Below, piece by piece: positions 44,852 through 54,260 of a stretch of 64,000 nucleotides of DNA; the first letter of the stretch is position 1; each line of letters starts with the position of its first letter. Below the pieces are notes generated by a model that saw nothing but the letters and a program-made list of their open reading frames with translations, ran no database searches and was not told where the DNA came from. The translations under genes and the position numbers were made by a program. This DNA is from Cryobacterium sp. Y11 (GTDB lineage Bacteria; Actinomycetota; Actinomycetes; Actinomycetales; Microbacteriaceae), in NCBI RefSeq assembly GCF_002929535.1, contig NZ_PJJO01000060.1, positions 310,001 to 374,000 of the forward strand, read 5' to 3'.

Positions 44852-45856
44852 ATGCAGACGAGGCCCGCCACGAGCACACGGGTCGTCGCCATCGACATCG
44901 CCCGCGGTCTCGCGATCATCGGTATGTTCGTGGCCCACGCCGTCCCGCGCGCGAACGACGCCGAATTGTTCGTCGACGGGCGTTCGTCCATACTGTTCGC
45001 GACCCTGGCCGGGGTGTCGCTGGGCATCATGACCGGGTCGCAGCATCCGCTTGGGCGCGGCCAGCGTTCTGATCGTGTCGTCGGCATTCTGGTGCGCGCA
45101 CTGTTCTTGTTTCTGCTCGGCCTGGTGCTTTCCAGCCTGCACAGCGGTATCGCCATCATTCTGCACTTCTACGCCCTCATGTTCTTGGTGCTGATACCCC
45201 TGCTCTTTCTGCGCCGCTGGCTCCTCGGCCTGATCGGCATGGCGTTTTTCATTGGAGCGCCCCTGCTCGGTGCCGCCCAGGGCGAAGTGGATGTCGACCA
45301 GCCAGCGTTCGCCTATTTCATCGACTATTTCTTTCTCAATGGCACCTACCCAGTGCTCATCTGGATGCCGTTTCTCCTGGCTGGACTCATCATCGTGCGG
45401 TCCGATCTGAATCGGCCGAAAACCCAGGTGGCCACGACGGGGATCGGTGCGTCGGCTGCGGTGGCCGGCTACGGCGCGGCTGTCGTGCTCCCCGGGGCCA
45501 GCGCAGCGGCCCATTCCGGATCAATCGCCGAAGTGATCGGCTCCGGCGGGCTCGCCATTGCGCTCATCGGGGCGTTGCTCTGGCTCACGGCACGGCAGCG
45601 TGACGTGCCCGGCCGAATCGCGCGCGGCATCCTCTGGCCGGTCGCAGCGACCGGCTCAATGGCGCTGAGCGTCTACACGCTCCAGATTATGGTCCTGGCC
45701 ATTGTGGTCGCCGGCGGCCGGGAGGTTGACTATCCCGGGTGGCCGCTGCTGATCTGGATGCTCGTCGTCACGCTACTCGGGGCCAGCCTGTGGCGGCATT
45801 TTCTGGGTAAGGGCCCACTCGAACGCCTGCTCGCGTCACTGACCCGGGCGCCGTGA
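44852..45856 (+). CDS. DUF418/DUF1624-type membrane protein
   Basis: The 334-residue protein has about nine hydrophobic segments and begins RVVAIDIARGLAIIGMFVAH, the motif of the heparan-glucosaminide acetyltransferase-like and DUF418 families; the ending GSMALSVYTLQIMVLAIVV is DUF418-like. It may transfer or export acyl groups across the membrane, but the bacterial substrate is unknown. I chose the ATG at 44852 (MQTRPATSTR). Confidence 0.8.
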   Translation: MQTRPATSTRVVAIDIARGLAIIGMFVAHAVPRANDAELFVDGRSSILFATLAGVSLGIMTGSQHPLGRGQRSDRVVGILVRALFLFLLGLVLSSLHSGIAIILHFYALMFLVLIPLLFLRRWLLGLIGMAFFIGAPLLGAAQGEVDVDQPAFAYFIDYFFLNGTYPVLIWMPFLLAGLIIVRSDLNRPKTQVATTGIGASAAVAGYGAAVVLPGASAAAHSGSIAEVIGSGGLAIALIGALLWLTARQRDVPGRIARGILWPVAATGSMALSVYTLQIMVLAIVVAGGREVDYPGWPLLIWMLVVTLLGASLWRHFLGKGPLERLLASLTRAP

Positions 45857-45978
45857 GCACGCTGATACGCCGCGTCACGCCTATCGCCCGGTGTCGAGAT
45901 GGGAGTTTCGGCCCATTTTCCATGGCACAGTCACACCTCGGTGAGCGGATGCTGCGGCGCGGCCGACCGATGGTGCAC

Positions 45979-46749
45979 TCAGCGAATGCCACCCATGCGC
46001 TCGAGCGCCGCGCGCATAATCTGCGCCTCGGGCGTCGCGGCCACGTGGTGGTTGGTGTAGATGCCGACGAGCCACTGCAGCACCTCGTCTTCACTCATGG
46101 CGACGGCGTTCCAGTCCACACCGGGCTCGGCCGCGGTGCGTGGCTCCCCCGTTTCCGGATCGAGCCAGGCGCGCGCGATCGGCACATCGGGGTCGTCGTT
46201 GGTCATATTCCAGAGCAGGGCGATCGGGTGGTTGTCGCCGTCGATGTGGTCGTGGTCGACCCGACCGGATCCCAGCCACGGCAAGGTCAGCAGCTCACCA
46301 ATGATGTCGACCTCAATGAGTTCGAGCTGGGTCGGTTCGGTCTCGGGTACATAGAGCGTGAAGCCCTGTTCAAACCACTCCGCGGCCTCGTAGATCGAGT
46401 CGAGAAGTTCGTCTTGTCCGTCGATTTCCTGCACCAAAACGAGCGCCCACTCCAGCAGAATCGTGGTTTGGTCCTCCGGCCACGGGCTTTCGTACGGGTC
46501 GGCGGTGCCGTGGTAGTGATAACTGGGGCCGGCCTCGTCGAGGAGTACGTGCAGCTGCCCGCTGTCGTAGTCGATCGACAGGTTGAGCGCCTCGCCCTCA
46601 TCGTCGCGGTCGGCAAACAGATCGGGGTGCGCCAGCTCGGGTGGCAGGGTGATGGCCGCTGCGAGCCGAGGCCCCAGGTCGAGAACGACGCGAAATTGGA
46701 CGGTCGGCAGGCGCAGGGTTTCGTCCTGCTCGAAGTGCTGGTCTGACAT
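45979..46749 (-). CDS. acidic conserved hypothetical protein
   Basis: This 256-residue, strongly acidic, cytosolic protein (pI clearly low: many Asp/Glu, few Lys) has no recognisable domain or signal peptide. Blocks such as TTILLEWALVLVQEIDGQDE and DHIDGDNHPIALLWNMTNDD look well structured. It may be a DUF I cannot name. A codon pattern like its neighbours argues for real coding. Confidence 0.75.
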   Translation of the reverse strand: MSDQHFEQDETLRLPTVQFRVVLDLGPRLAAAITLPPELAHPDLFADRDDEGEALNLSIDYDSGQLHVLLDEAGPSYHYHGTADPYESPWPEDQTTILLEWALVLVQEIDGQDELLDSIYEAAEWFEQGFTLYVPETEPTQLELIEVDIIGELLTLPWLGSGRVDHDHIDGDNHPIALLWNMTNDDPDVPIARAWLDPETGEPRTAAEPGVDWNAVAMSEDEVLQWLVGIYTNHHVAATPEAQIMRAALERMGGIR

Positions 46750-47288
46750 GGTTCGAGTTTATCGATGCGCGCGGGCGTTGCAGGCTCGCGCAGGCAAGCG
46801 GATGCTTCGCTCCGGCCGATCGCACGCCGGCGACAGCATGGCAGACTGCGCCGTCTGAATATCGAACTGCGGTAGCCCAAACTGACGCTGTCGACGCGGG
46901 CGTGGCTGATCGCGAACAACGGCGACGCTGTGCCGCCGAAGGTCGTCGCCAAGATCACGCGGGCCGGCGGCGAGGTTGCTACCGACAGCGAGAGCGCGCA
47001 ATCCGGCATCTACCTCTCCGACGACCACGACTGGATCGAGACGGTCGCCAACGAGGAAGAGCCCAGGTGGGTGCCGTGAGCGCGTCGTACCCGAAACAGT
47101 AAGCTCGGCGCCATGAGCGCGCCCGATATGGGTAGGCGCTACGCCGGTTAGCGCAGCGGCCACCCAGACCAACACCGATACCAACGGATGCCGGCAGCCT
47201 TGCGGCGCCCAACCGGGCCACGGATTCCGTGACCACGTTCAACGCCGGCTGGTCGATGTCCACCGCTCGCGCACCAGGCTGCGCGGGT
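46750..47288. other. mostly gene-free stretch
   Basis: Apart from the fragment at 46888-47079, nothing coding is supported. The sequence lies between the acidic hypothetical gene and the histidine kinase gene. Confidence 0.4.
46888..47079 (+). pseudogene. fragment of an unidentified coding sequence
   Basis: From CTG at 46888 the frame reads RAWLIANNGDAVPPKVVAKI, then TRAGGEVATDSESAQSGIYL and SDDHDWIETVANEEEPRWVP before TGA. It has strong coding character, but no start codon; an upstream in-frame TAG at 46873 precedes it. It appears to be the C-terminal remnant of a small hypothetical gene. Confidence 0.5.
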
Positions 47289-48410
47289 TCAGGGAAGAAG
47301 CGGCAGCTCCACGGTGAAGGTCGCACCGCATCCGACTCCTGCGCTCTCCGCACGGATGCTTCCACCGTGGGCCTCGGTAATGGATTTTGCGATCGCCAGA
47401 CCAATTCCCGAACCACCGTGAGCGCGGTCGCGGCTGGCATCCACTCGATAGAAGCGCTCAAAGACATGCGAGAGATGGTCGGGAGGAATTCCATCACCCC
47501 GGTCGAATACCGAGATCGCTACCCTGGTGCCGGCGACCGCGGCGGAAATAGCGACTTCACCGCCGGACGGGGTGTGTCGAACCGCGTTGTCGAGAAGATT
47601 GGTCAGGACTTGACCGATCCGATCGCCGTCCCCATTGACGGCAGCAGCCGTGGCGCCGGCAGCGATAACCGCCGTCAAGGTCACATTCTGGGTGGCGTAT
47701 TGCGCCGCCGCCTGGGCTACTGCATCAGCGAGAAGCTGCGCGACGGGCAGTCGTTGCCGGTGCATGGTCAGTCGACCCTCCTCGGCAGTGGTCACGATGG
47801 AGACGTCCTCGCTGAGCCGGGTCAGTCGAGTGACCTGGTCTCCCAGCATGGTGAGCGTTGCCGGGTTGGCTTGCTGCACACCGTCGGCGATGGCCTCGAG
47901 ATAGGCCCCAATCGTGGTGATGGGCGTGCGCATTTCGTGCGCCAGGTCGCCGAGCATTCTCGTTCTGGTCGCTTCTATTCGGCCGAGATCGGTGGCCATC
48001 GAGTTGAACGCCGTGGTGAGGTCATCAAACTCCACTCCCAAACCCACAGCGGGGATTCGGGCCGTGTAATTCCCGTTGGCAACACTATTCGCGGCCGCGG
48101 TAACGGGCGCGAGGGACCGAGTGATCCGGTGCGAGACAAACAGGCTAACCCCGACGGAGGTGGCCAGGGCTGCGATCAAGGCCACGGCCAGCGAAAGCAG
48201 GGACGCCGTCCGGAAGGCCTCTTCGGCGTGAAGCGACAACTCTGGTCCGGCGCCCATCCCCGTCAGATGTGCGTGAAAAATGGCCGGGCCAATACCTGCG
48301 ACGACGACCCAGGCGGTGGCGACCCCGACCAGAACAACGAACAGGATGGCGATGAGTAGGCGCGCGCTGAGATCCCGCAGGCCAGGAACCCGAACGCGTC
48401 TGCTGCTCAC
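47289..48410 (-). CDS. sensor histidine kinase with short His/Met-rich extracellular loop
   Basis: The 373-residue kinase has two membrane segments (~19-40 and ~69-92), then HAMP, and DLAHEMRTPI with phospho-acceptor His-158. An ATPase domain follows with the N box LTNLLDNAVRH, then VFDRGDGIPPDHLSHVFERF and the G2 box GSGIGLAIAKS. The extracellular loop of ~28 residues contains H46, H48, M52 and H61 (FHAHLTGMGAGPELSLHAEE), a plausible metal ligand set. Its start overlaps the response-regulator stop (ATGA). The nearby beta-propeller with a Met/His tail makes copper or another soft metal the best guess for the signal. Confidence 0.9.
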   Translation of the reverse strand: MSSRRVRVPGLRDLSARLLIAILFVVLVGVATAWVVVAGIGPAIFHAHLTGMGAGPELSLHAEEAFRTASLLSLAVALIAALATSVGVSLFVSHRITRSLAPVTAAANSVANGNYTARIPAVGLGVEFDDLTTAFNSMATDLGRIEATRTRMLGDLAHEMRTPITTIGAYLEAIADGVQQANPATLTMLGDQVTRLTRLSEDVSIVTTAEEGRLTMHRQRLPVAQLLADAVAQAAAQYATQNVTLTAVIAAGATAAAVNGDGDRIGQVLTNLLDNAVRHTPSGGEVAISAAVAGTRVAISVFDRGDGIPPDHLSHVFERFYRVDASRDRAHGGSGIGLAIAKSITEAHGGSIRAESAGVGCGATFTVELPLLP

Positions 48411-49141
48411 GCTCCGGCGCCCATCTGGTATCCCACCCCGCGTACCGTCCGAATGAAGACCGGTGAGGATGGGTCGTCACCGATTTTGCGTCGCAGGTGT
48501 CCGATATGCACATCCACGAGATGTGGATCACTCAGCCAGCCATCACCCCATACCTCCTCGATGAGTTGCTGCCGGGAGAAGACAATCCGAGATTTACCGG
48601 CCAATGTTGCCAAAACGTCAAACTCCGTCCGAGTGAGATCCACCGGTTCACCACTGCGGTGAATTTCCCGACCGGCGACGTCGATTCGGAGGGAGCCAAA
48701 GACCAGCGGCGCAGCGCCCCCGACGTCGACCTGTTCACTGGGCCGCGGACGACGCAGCATCGCGCGCACGCGCGCCACGAGCTCACGCGGGCTGAATGGC
48801 TTGGTCAGGTAGTCATCCGCACCGACAGAAAGCCCGACCAGCTTGTCAATTTCGTCGACGCGAGCGGTGAGCATGATGATGTAGCAGTCGGTGAACGTGC
48901 GAACGGTGCGGCAGACCTCGATCCCATCCATCGCCGGCAGCCCAACGTCCAAAACGATAATGGCCGGGGACCAGTCTCGCGCCTTCGTCACGGCCGACGG
49001 TCCGTCGACTGCCGTCTCGACGTCGAATCCATCTCGTTCCAGGTAGCCGGCGACCAGCTCGAGCAACGGCAACTCGTCATCTACCACCAGCACTCTGGGC
49101 CGCGGCTGGGCCGTGTACGGCCTGAAAGTAGGTGACGTCAT
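48407..49141 (-). CDS. OmpR-family response regulator
   Basis: The 244-residue regulator has a receiver domain with acidic pocket DD at 21-22, phospho-acceptor Asp-65 (VLDVGLPAMDG) and Lys in DDYLTKPFSPREL. The OmpR/PhoB winged helix ends LVDVHIGHLRRKIGDD and GVGYQMG. ATG at 49141; the upstream ORF extension looks non-coding. It overlaps the kinase gene. The promoter should lie in the 166 bases before 49308, facing the divergent propeller gene, an obvious target. Confidence 0.93.
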   Translation of the reverse strand: MTSPTFRPYTAQPRPRVLVVDDELPLLELVAGYLERDGFDVETAVDGPSAVTKARDWSPAIIVLDVGLPAMDGIEVCRTVRTFTDCYIIMLTARVDEIDKLVGLSVGADDYLTKPFSPRELVARVRAMLRRPRPSEQVDVGGAAPLVFGSLRIDVAGREIHRSGEPVDLTRTEFDVLATLAGKSRIVFSRQQLIEEVWGDGWLSDPHLVDVHIGHLRRKIGDDPSSPVFIRTVRGVGYQMGAGA

Positions 49142-49307
49142 GCTCTCATTGTCCCGCCACGTTACCCGCGTGCCGAACGGATGCGCGGCAGCAGCCGATC
49201 CCGGCGAGGAAACCACAGGAAAACTTCACAGTTTCTTCGACAGTTCTCTATTCGAGGCCAGAAGACTCCACAGAGGAGCGCCACCGGCGGGCCGCGAAAG
49301 GAAACAG

Positions 49308-50453
49308 ATGATGGGAAATGATGCAGGCAAAATGGGTCACGGGACTGCTCGAATGACGAAGCGCACTCTCACCACCGTTGCGGTCGCAGTCGGCGTTGCC
49401 GCCGTTGTCGCGGCGACAGCAGTCGTGGCAGTTACCAGCGGTAATTCGAACGCGCAAGCATCCGCTCATAACGACATGGTCACCGGCACTATTTGGGTCG
49501 GGAACGAAGACGACGCCAGCCTCACGGCGATCGACGCCACCACCAACACGGTGGCTACGACCCTCACCGGCGTTGCTAGCCCGCACAACGTGCAGGCCGC
49601 ACCGGGGGGCCGCTCCATCTGGGCGGTTAGCGGCACGTCGGCCATGGCTGTAGAAATCGATCTGCAAACGAACGAGGTTCACGGCACAGTTTCCACAGGA
49701 GTGATGCCCGCCCACGTCATCGTGACGCCCGACGAGACTCGCACATACACAACAAACAATGCCGACGACACCGTGTCAGCTTTCGACATCGCCACCATGA
49801 CGACGATCGCCACAATCCCGGTCGGCGCGGGACCCCACGGGCTGCGGCCCAGCCCGGACGGCACCACGATTTACGTTGCAAACATTGCAGGAACCACCCT
49901 GAGCGTCATCGACACGGCGACCAACACGCAGGTTGACGAAATTGAGGTGGGGGAATCGCCAGCACAGGTCGCGTTCTCGCCCGACGGACAGTTCGTTTAT
50001 GCCTCGCTGAACGGAGACGACGCTGTGGCGAAAGTCGATACCGCTACCCGCCAACTCGTTGCCACCATTCCCACTGGTGTTGGCCCGATTCAAACGTTCG
50101 CCAGTGCAGACGGTAAGTATGTTCTCGTCGCCAACCAAGGTACAGAAGAGCAACCCAGCACTACTGTTTCCATCGTCGACACCGCCACCTTTGCCGTTGT
50201 TCGCACGGTCGAGACCGGGGCCGGGGCGCACGGTATCGTCATTGACCCGACCAGCCGACATGCCTATGTCACCAATATGTTTGACGACACGGTCTCCGTA
50301 CTCGATCTGACGACGTTGACGGTGGTGGCCACGATTCCCGTTGGGTCGACACCGAACGGGATCACATTCACCCCCCGAAAAACAGCGGCCACCCCGCCGG
50401 TCGATTTGGGCCTGGCCGATCACGATACGGGTATGCACGGCATGCAACACTGA
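49308..50453 (+). CDS. secreted YVTN-type beta-propeller protein with His/Met tail
   Basis: The 381-residue protein has a signal/anchor segment at ~22-52 (TTVAVAVGVAAVVAATAVVA then SGNSNAQA), then YVTN-like blades with recurring TIPVGxGPHG and DTATxxVVATI units. The C-terminus DHDTGMHGMQH and the N-terminus HGTARMTK are His/Met-rich and could bind copper. The start ATG follows GAAAGGAAAC; a second ATG is adjacent. It diverges from the OmpR regulator and probably belongs to its regulon. No enzymatic role is seen. Confidence 0.8.
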   Translation: MMGNDAGKMGHGTARMTKRTLTTVAVAVGVAAVVAATAVVAVTSGNSNAQASAHNDMVTGTIWVGNEDDASLTAIDATTNTVATTLTGVASPHNVQAAPGGRSIWAVSGTSAMAVEIDLQTNEVHGTVSTGVMPAHVIVTPDETRTYTTNNADDTVSAFDIATMTTIATIPVGAGPHGLRPSPDGTTIYVANIAGTTLSVIDTATNTQVDEIEVGESPAQVAFSPDGQFVYASLNGDDAVAKVDTATRQLVATIPTGVGPIQTFASADGKYVLVANQGTEEQPSTTVSIVDTATFAVVRTVETGAGAHGIVIDPTSRHAYVTNMFDDTVSVLDLTTLTVVATIPVGSTPNGITFTPRKTAATPPVDLGLADHDTGMHGMQH

Positions 50454-50512
50454 CGCCAGTTTCCCGCCCTCTCTCACTGCAGTATCATTTATGAGCACCC
50501 GAGGAGTCACTC

Positions 50513-51508
50513 TTGGCTAAATTCAGCCGGTCACAACGCCGCATTTTCGTATTATCCATGCCACTCGCCGGCCTTATTGCCCTCAGCGGATGCTCCGCCA
50601 GCGGCCCGGATTCCGCCGTGCCGACGGCAGACACCGCCCCGGTCGAGAGCGCCTTCGAGCACGTGCACGGCCTCGGCGCCGATCCCTTGACGGGAAATAC
50701 CTACGCGGCCACCCACCACGGTGTCTGGCTCATCCCCACCAACGTTCTGCCAGACACCTATTTGACCGGAGCGCCCCGCGCCGACACGACCCAGCCGACG
50801 CAGATCGCCGGTCTGGGGCAAGACACGATGGGCTTTACCGTCGCAGCTCCCGGCCACCTGCTGGCATCCGGCCACCCCGATCCGACCGAGCCGAACGACC
50901 TGCGACTACCCAATCTGGGGCTGATCTCAAGTACCAATGAGGCGGCATCCTGGACGGCAGTGTCGCTGGAGGGCGAAACCGATTTTCACGATTTGGATGC
51001 CGTCCAGCTTGACGACGACACCCTGCGCGTCTACGGCTATAACGCCGGCACCGGGGCCATCACAGTCAGTGACGACTCCGGTCTTACCTGGTCCCCACGA
51101 GCGGTCCTCGCACTCCGCGACCTGAGCGCGGATCCAACCCGGCCCGATCGAATCTACGCCACGACAGCCGACGGCCTCCTGATGAGCACAGACGCCGGTC
51201 AAACGTTTACCCCATTGGCCGGCGCTCCGGCACTGCTCCTCATCGACACCGTCGAAACGGATGCCGGCAGCAGCCTGGTGGGAATGGATCCCAGCGGCGG
51301 AGTCTGGCGGTTGGACGCCGATACGTGGACCCAGACTGGAACGACCGGCCGCGCCCCCGAAGCGTTCACCGTCGTCGACGGCACCGCACCCTGGATCCTC
51401 GTCGCCGACGCCACCGGCATCGCTGCCAGCGACGACTACGGCAGCACCTGGACCGCGCTAGTAGCGCTGGCCGGAAGCGCCGCTAATGTCAGTGGGCATG
51501 AGCACTGA
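50513..51508 (+). CDS. F510_1955-type glycosyl-hydrolase-like lipoprotein
   Basis: The 331-residue propeller-like lipoprotein has lipobox LIALSGCSAS (signal peptide with a twin-Arg-like RRIF start) and a BNR/sialidase-like core. Features include HVHGLGADPLTGNTYAATHH near the start and repeated SDDxGxTW-type Asp boxes (VSDDSGLTWSP, ASDDYGSTWTA). It ends ANVSGHEH. Such proteins are usually annotated as F510_1955 family glycosylhydrolases without a shown substrate. Start TTG behind GAGGAG. It lies 59 bases after the propeller gene, so co-transcription is likely. Confidence 0.8.
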   Translation: MAKFSRSQRRIFVLSMPLAGLIALSGCSASGPDSAVPTADTAPVESAFEHVHGLGADPLTGNTYAATHHGVWLIPTNVLPDTYLTGAPRADTTQPTQIAGLGQDTMGFTVAAPGHLLASGHPDPTEPNDLRLPNLGLISSTNEAASWTAVSLEGETDFHDLDAVQLDDDTLRVYGYNAGTGAITVSDDSGLTWSPRAVLALRDLSADPTRPDRIYATTADGLLMSTDAGQTFTPLAGAPALLLIDTVETDAGSSLVGMDPSGGVWRLDADTWTQTGTTGRAPEAFTVVDGTAPWILVADATGIAASDDYGSTWTALVALAGSAANVSGHEH

Positions 51509-51679
51509 CGGCACCGATGACTGAGCGTGCGCTCTCGGCAGGCCCGCCATAGCCTGGATGAAATCGCGCTCGCGCCTCGGGAGGCGGTCGAGGATCCGCT
51601 CGACGTGGGTCGTTGCTTCTGCGCGAGCCCTGTTCCAGCCGGCCAGCACCTGGGCGCGAGTGATGAGAGCGCTGAACAA
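51458..51679 (-). pseudogene. remnant resembling an AAA-family ATP-binding protein C-terminal region
   Basis: The minus-strand frame reads RAEATTHVERILDRLPRRER then DFIQAMAGLPRA, the pattern of the C-terminal helical part of actinobacterial ATP-binding proteins. Neither an ATPase domain nor a normal C-terminus is present, so this is at most a decayed fragment. Confidence 0.25.
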
Positions 51680-51757
51680 GCGAGCGCCGGCATCCGCTCA
51701 CGACGTGACTCTTCGATGAATGCCCCGCATTGCAAATAGGTCAGTCATCACTGTAAC

Positions 51758-51773
51758 GTCAGTACATGCTGAC
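51758..51773. promoter_or_regulatory. palindrome over the cmtR-like start codon
   Basis: GTCAG...CTGAC with a 6-base spacer spans the ATG at 51766. It could be an autoregulatory operator for the ArsR-type repressor, but its length is short. Confidence 0.4.
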
Positions 51774-52119
51774 TATTGCCTCGCGGGCGGACGTCATGAA
51801 CCGGCTCGGCCGAGCCCTGGCCGATCCAACCCGGTCCCGCATCCTACTGAGCCTCCTCGACGCCCCCGGGTATCCCGGCCAGCTGGCGCAGAATCTCGGG
51901 CTCACGCGCTCGAATGTTTCCAACCATCTGAGCTGCCTGCGCGGTTGTGGCATCGTCGCGGCGACCCCGGAAGGCCGCGCAACGCGGTACGAGATCGCCG
52001 ACCCACACCTAACCCGCGCCCTCGTCGCCCTGATCGACGTCGTCCTCGCGGTCGACGACGGCAACGAGTGCAGTGACGACGCCTGCGAAGTCCCCCTCTG
52101 TTGCGGAGCCGGCGGATGA
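51766..52119 (+). CDS. cmtR: CmtR-like ArsR-family Cd/Pb sensor
   Basis: The 117-residue winged-helix repressor has helix-turn-helix LGLTRSNVSNHLSCLRGCGI. Cys-57, Cys-61 (CLRGC) and Cys-102 fall at the numbers of the three thiolate ligands of M. tuberculosis CmtR, the Cd(II)/Pb(II) sensor. Further Cys in the C-terminal CEVPLCCG may add ligands. The TGA overlaps the ATG of the cation transporter, so the pair forms a metal-detoxification operon derepressed by metal. Confidence 0.9.
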   Translation: MLTIASRADVMNRLGRALADPTRSRILLSLLDAPGYPGQLAQNLGLTRSNVSNHLSCLRGCGIVAATPEGRATRYEIADPHLTRALVALIDVVLAVDDGNECSDDACEVPLCCGAGG

Positions 52120-52802
52120 CCCGAACCTCAGCGCGCACCATCAGAGCGCTCGGTCTGCCGCGCAAACAGCTCTTGCAACGGCGAATCCGTTGGATCGTCG
52201 CGATCACGATTATCTACAACCTGATCGAGGCGGTCATTGCCCTCGCCGCCGGATCTGTCGCGTCGTCGGCAGCGCTGATCGGTTTCGGTCTCGATTCGAT
52301 TGTCGAGGTGCTCTCGGCCGCCGCCGTCGCCTGGCAGTTCGCCGCGCCGAACCCGGAACAGCGCGAGAAGGTCGCTCTGCGAGTGATCGCTGTCTCCTTT
52401 TTCGCTCTGGCTGGGTATGTCACCGTCGACGCTGCGCTGTCGATCACGGGATTGCGCACGCCAGAACACAGCCCGGTCGGCATCGCGCTCGCGGCGGTAA
52501 GCCTGATGGTGATGCCATTGCTGAGTTGGTTTGAACGTCGCACCGGCCGCGAGCTGGGTTCGGCATCCGCTGTCGCCGACTCCAAACAAACCCTGCTCTG
52601 CGCCTACCTCTCGGCCGCACTACTCATCGGGCTGCTGCTGAACAGCCTGCTCGGGTGGGCGTGGGCCGATGCGGTCGCCGCACTGGTGATTGCCGGTTTC
52701 GCGTTGCGGGAAGGCGTTGAAGCGTGGAAAGGCGACACCTGCGCCACGCCGATTTCTGCGCTGACCGGCGAACGTACCCCCGAGCCCGGGAGCTGCTGCT
52801 AA
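52116..52802 (+). CDS. cation diffusion facilitator-type (TMEM163-like) transporter
   Basis: The 228-residue protein has about six hydrophobic segments. The TM2 site reads FGLDSIVEV (Asp-x3-Glu rather than the YiiP Asp-x3-Asp), and the TM5 region AWADAVAALVIAG has an Asp but no HxxxD. These changes point to altered metal preference. It has no His-rich loop and ends GSCC. The start ATG overlaps the cmtR stop. It should export a divalent metal (Cd, Zn or Pb inferred from the regulator). Confidence 0.8.
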   Translation: MTRTSARTIRALGLPRKQLLQRRIRWIVAITIIYNLIEAVIALAAGSVASSAALIGFGLDSIVEVLSAAAVAWQFAAPNPEQREKVALRVIAVSFFALAGYVTVDAALSITGLRTPEHSPVGIALAAVSLMVMPLLSWFERRTGRELGSASAVADSKQTLLCAYLSAALLIGLLLNSLLGWAWADAVAALVIAGFALREGVEAWKGDTCATPISALTGERTPEPGSCC

Positions 52803-52942
52803 CGTCCTCGGCGAGCGTTCATCAGAGCGGATGCCGCACCTTCCGAAACCGGCATTCAGGAATGATCGCTGGCCGTGCGGTATCCTGCGAGGAAAGACAG
52901 TGGCAGCCCGTTCGTGGGCTGAAGACAGAAGCAGAAGGTGAC

Positions 52943-53203
52943 ATGACGTTAGATTGCGCGGTACGACGGGTCAATGCATCCGTCTCGCTGTCGCCTTTCG
53001 TCTCACTGCTGGCTCTTGCCGCGCTGCTCGCGATGACGTGCGTGCTGCTGCTCGCCCTCGTCGCCATGATTTTCCTGATTCGGCTTCCGGCCCTGCGTCG
53101 GCGCCTGCTCGACGCCAGCAGCGTCACTCTGGCGTCATGGCGCAGCGTTTCCTTGCCGATTCATCGCCCCAACCTCACCCTGCTGTCTATTAGTCGCGTT
53201 TAG
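52943..53203 (+). CDS. small membrane protein
   Basis: The 86-residue protein has one long hydrophobic segment (SPFVSLLALAALLAMTCVLL then LALVAMIFLI) and a basic C-terminal part (LPALRRRLLD). The ATG follows AGAAGGTGAC. No family is recognised. Confidence 0.5.
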   Translation: MTLDCAVRRVNASVSLSPFVSLLALAALLAMTCVLLLALVAMIFLIRLPALRRRLLDASSVTLASWRSVSLPIHRPNLTLLSISRV

Positions 53204-53414
53204 ACCGTGATGCGGTTTCGCGCCAGTAGCTGGTAGCTGGTAGCGGAACTTCGCCTCACCGTCATGACGAGCTTCTCGCTCGAGAGCGGCTCATTCAGCA
53301 GGGATTCTTCATTGGAGAACCGCGCTGGGCGACCATCTTCCTTTTTCTGAATCACCCGCAAGGACATATTTATGCATTGCCGTCAAATTTTCCGACTTCC
53401 GCGGGCAGCGTTCC

Positions 53415-54260
53415 GTGGATAACACCGGTCACGTCGCCACCGCCCCACAAATCTCCGGCGCACAGCCAGCACTGTCGCGTCGCGACATGCGCGCGTTGGA
53501 GACCAGGCTGCGCGCGCGCCGATCCGGCCCGGCTCAACCACCATCACGGGCAGCTTCCCGGCCCGTCTCACTGCGCCAGCGCACAGCAGCCGGTAGCGCA
53601 ATGGCGATGATCGCTCTGTTCGCGATTAGTACGTCCCTGCCCACGCTTGCGGTCGCCAACCAAACACCCAGGGCCGCAGTGACTGCCGCAGTCGAGATAG
53701 ACGATCTCCAAAGCGTCAGTGCCGCAGGCACAACAACCGTGCCCATTCAACGCGACGGGTTCAGCATCAGGGAGGCGCCAGACCCCGCGTCGTATACCGA
53801 AACCGCTAACAACGGCGAATGGGCCAGCCTGAGTCCGGGCCAGCTCAGCGACGAAGGCTGGGCGTTACCCGTTCTGGGCCGAATATCGAGCCCATTCGGT
53901 TCTCGTCCGAACAAGCCGGTTGACGGTGTGGGCGACTTTCACAACGGCACCGACATTGCCGCTCCCTGCGGCCGGCCCGTTTTCGCCGCGACGAGCGGAC
54001 AAATTGTCGACTCCGGCTATCAGGGCTCGTATGGCAATTGGATTCTCATTGACCACGGCAACGGCATCGAGAGCGGGTACGCCCATAACAGTCAGCTCCT
54101 CGTCGACGCCGGGCAGCTGGTCGTGGCCGGCGAAATCATTGCCGTGGTCGGCTCGACGGGGGCGTCGAGCGGCTGCCACGTGCATTTTGAAACCCGCGTC
54201 GACGGTGACGGTGTCGATGCCGAACCATTCATGAGCGATAAAGGAGTCACTCTTGGCTAA
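53415..54260 (+). CDS. secreted M23 (LytM) endopeptidase
   Basis: The 281-residue exported protein has a signal segment around residues 55-75 (AMAMIALFAISTSLPTLAVA region), a linker, and a C-terminal M23 domain: zinc ligands in FHNGTDIAAPCGRPVFAATS (HxxxD) and CHVHFETRVD (HxH), with GYAHNSQLLV between. It cleaves peptidoglycan cross-bridges or stems. The start is GTG 53415. Its last codons run into the truncated duplicate lipoprotein ORF; the stop (54258-54260) lies at codon 2-3 of that ORF in another frame. Confidence 0.9.
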   Translation: MDNTGHVATAPQISGAQPALSRRDMRALETRLRARRSGPAQPPSRAASRPVSLRQRTAAGSAMAMIALFAISTSLPTLAVANQTPRAAVTAAVEIDDLQSVSAAGTTTVPIQRDGFSIREAPDPASYTETANNGEWASLSPGQLSDEGWALPVLGRISSPFGSRPNKPVDGVGDFHNGTDIAAPCGRPVFAATSGQIVDSGYQGSYGNWILIDHGNGIESGYAHNSQLLVDAGQLVVAGEIIAVVGSTGASSGCHVHFETRVDGDGVDAEPFMSDKGVTLG

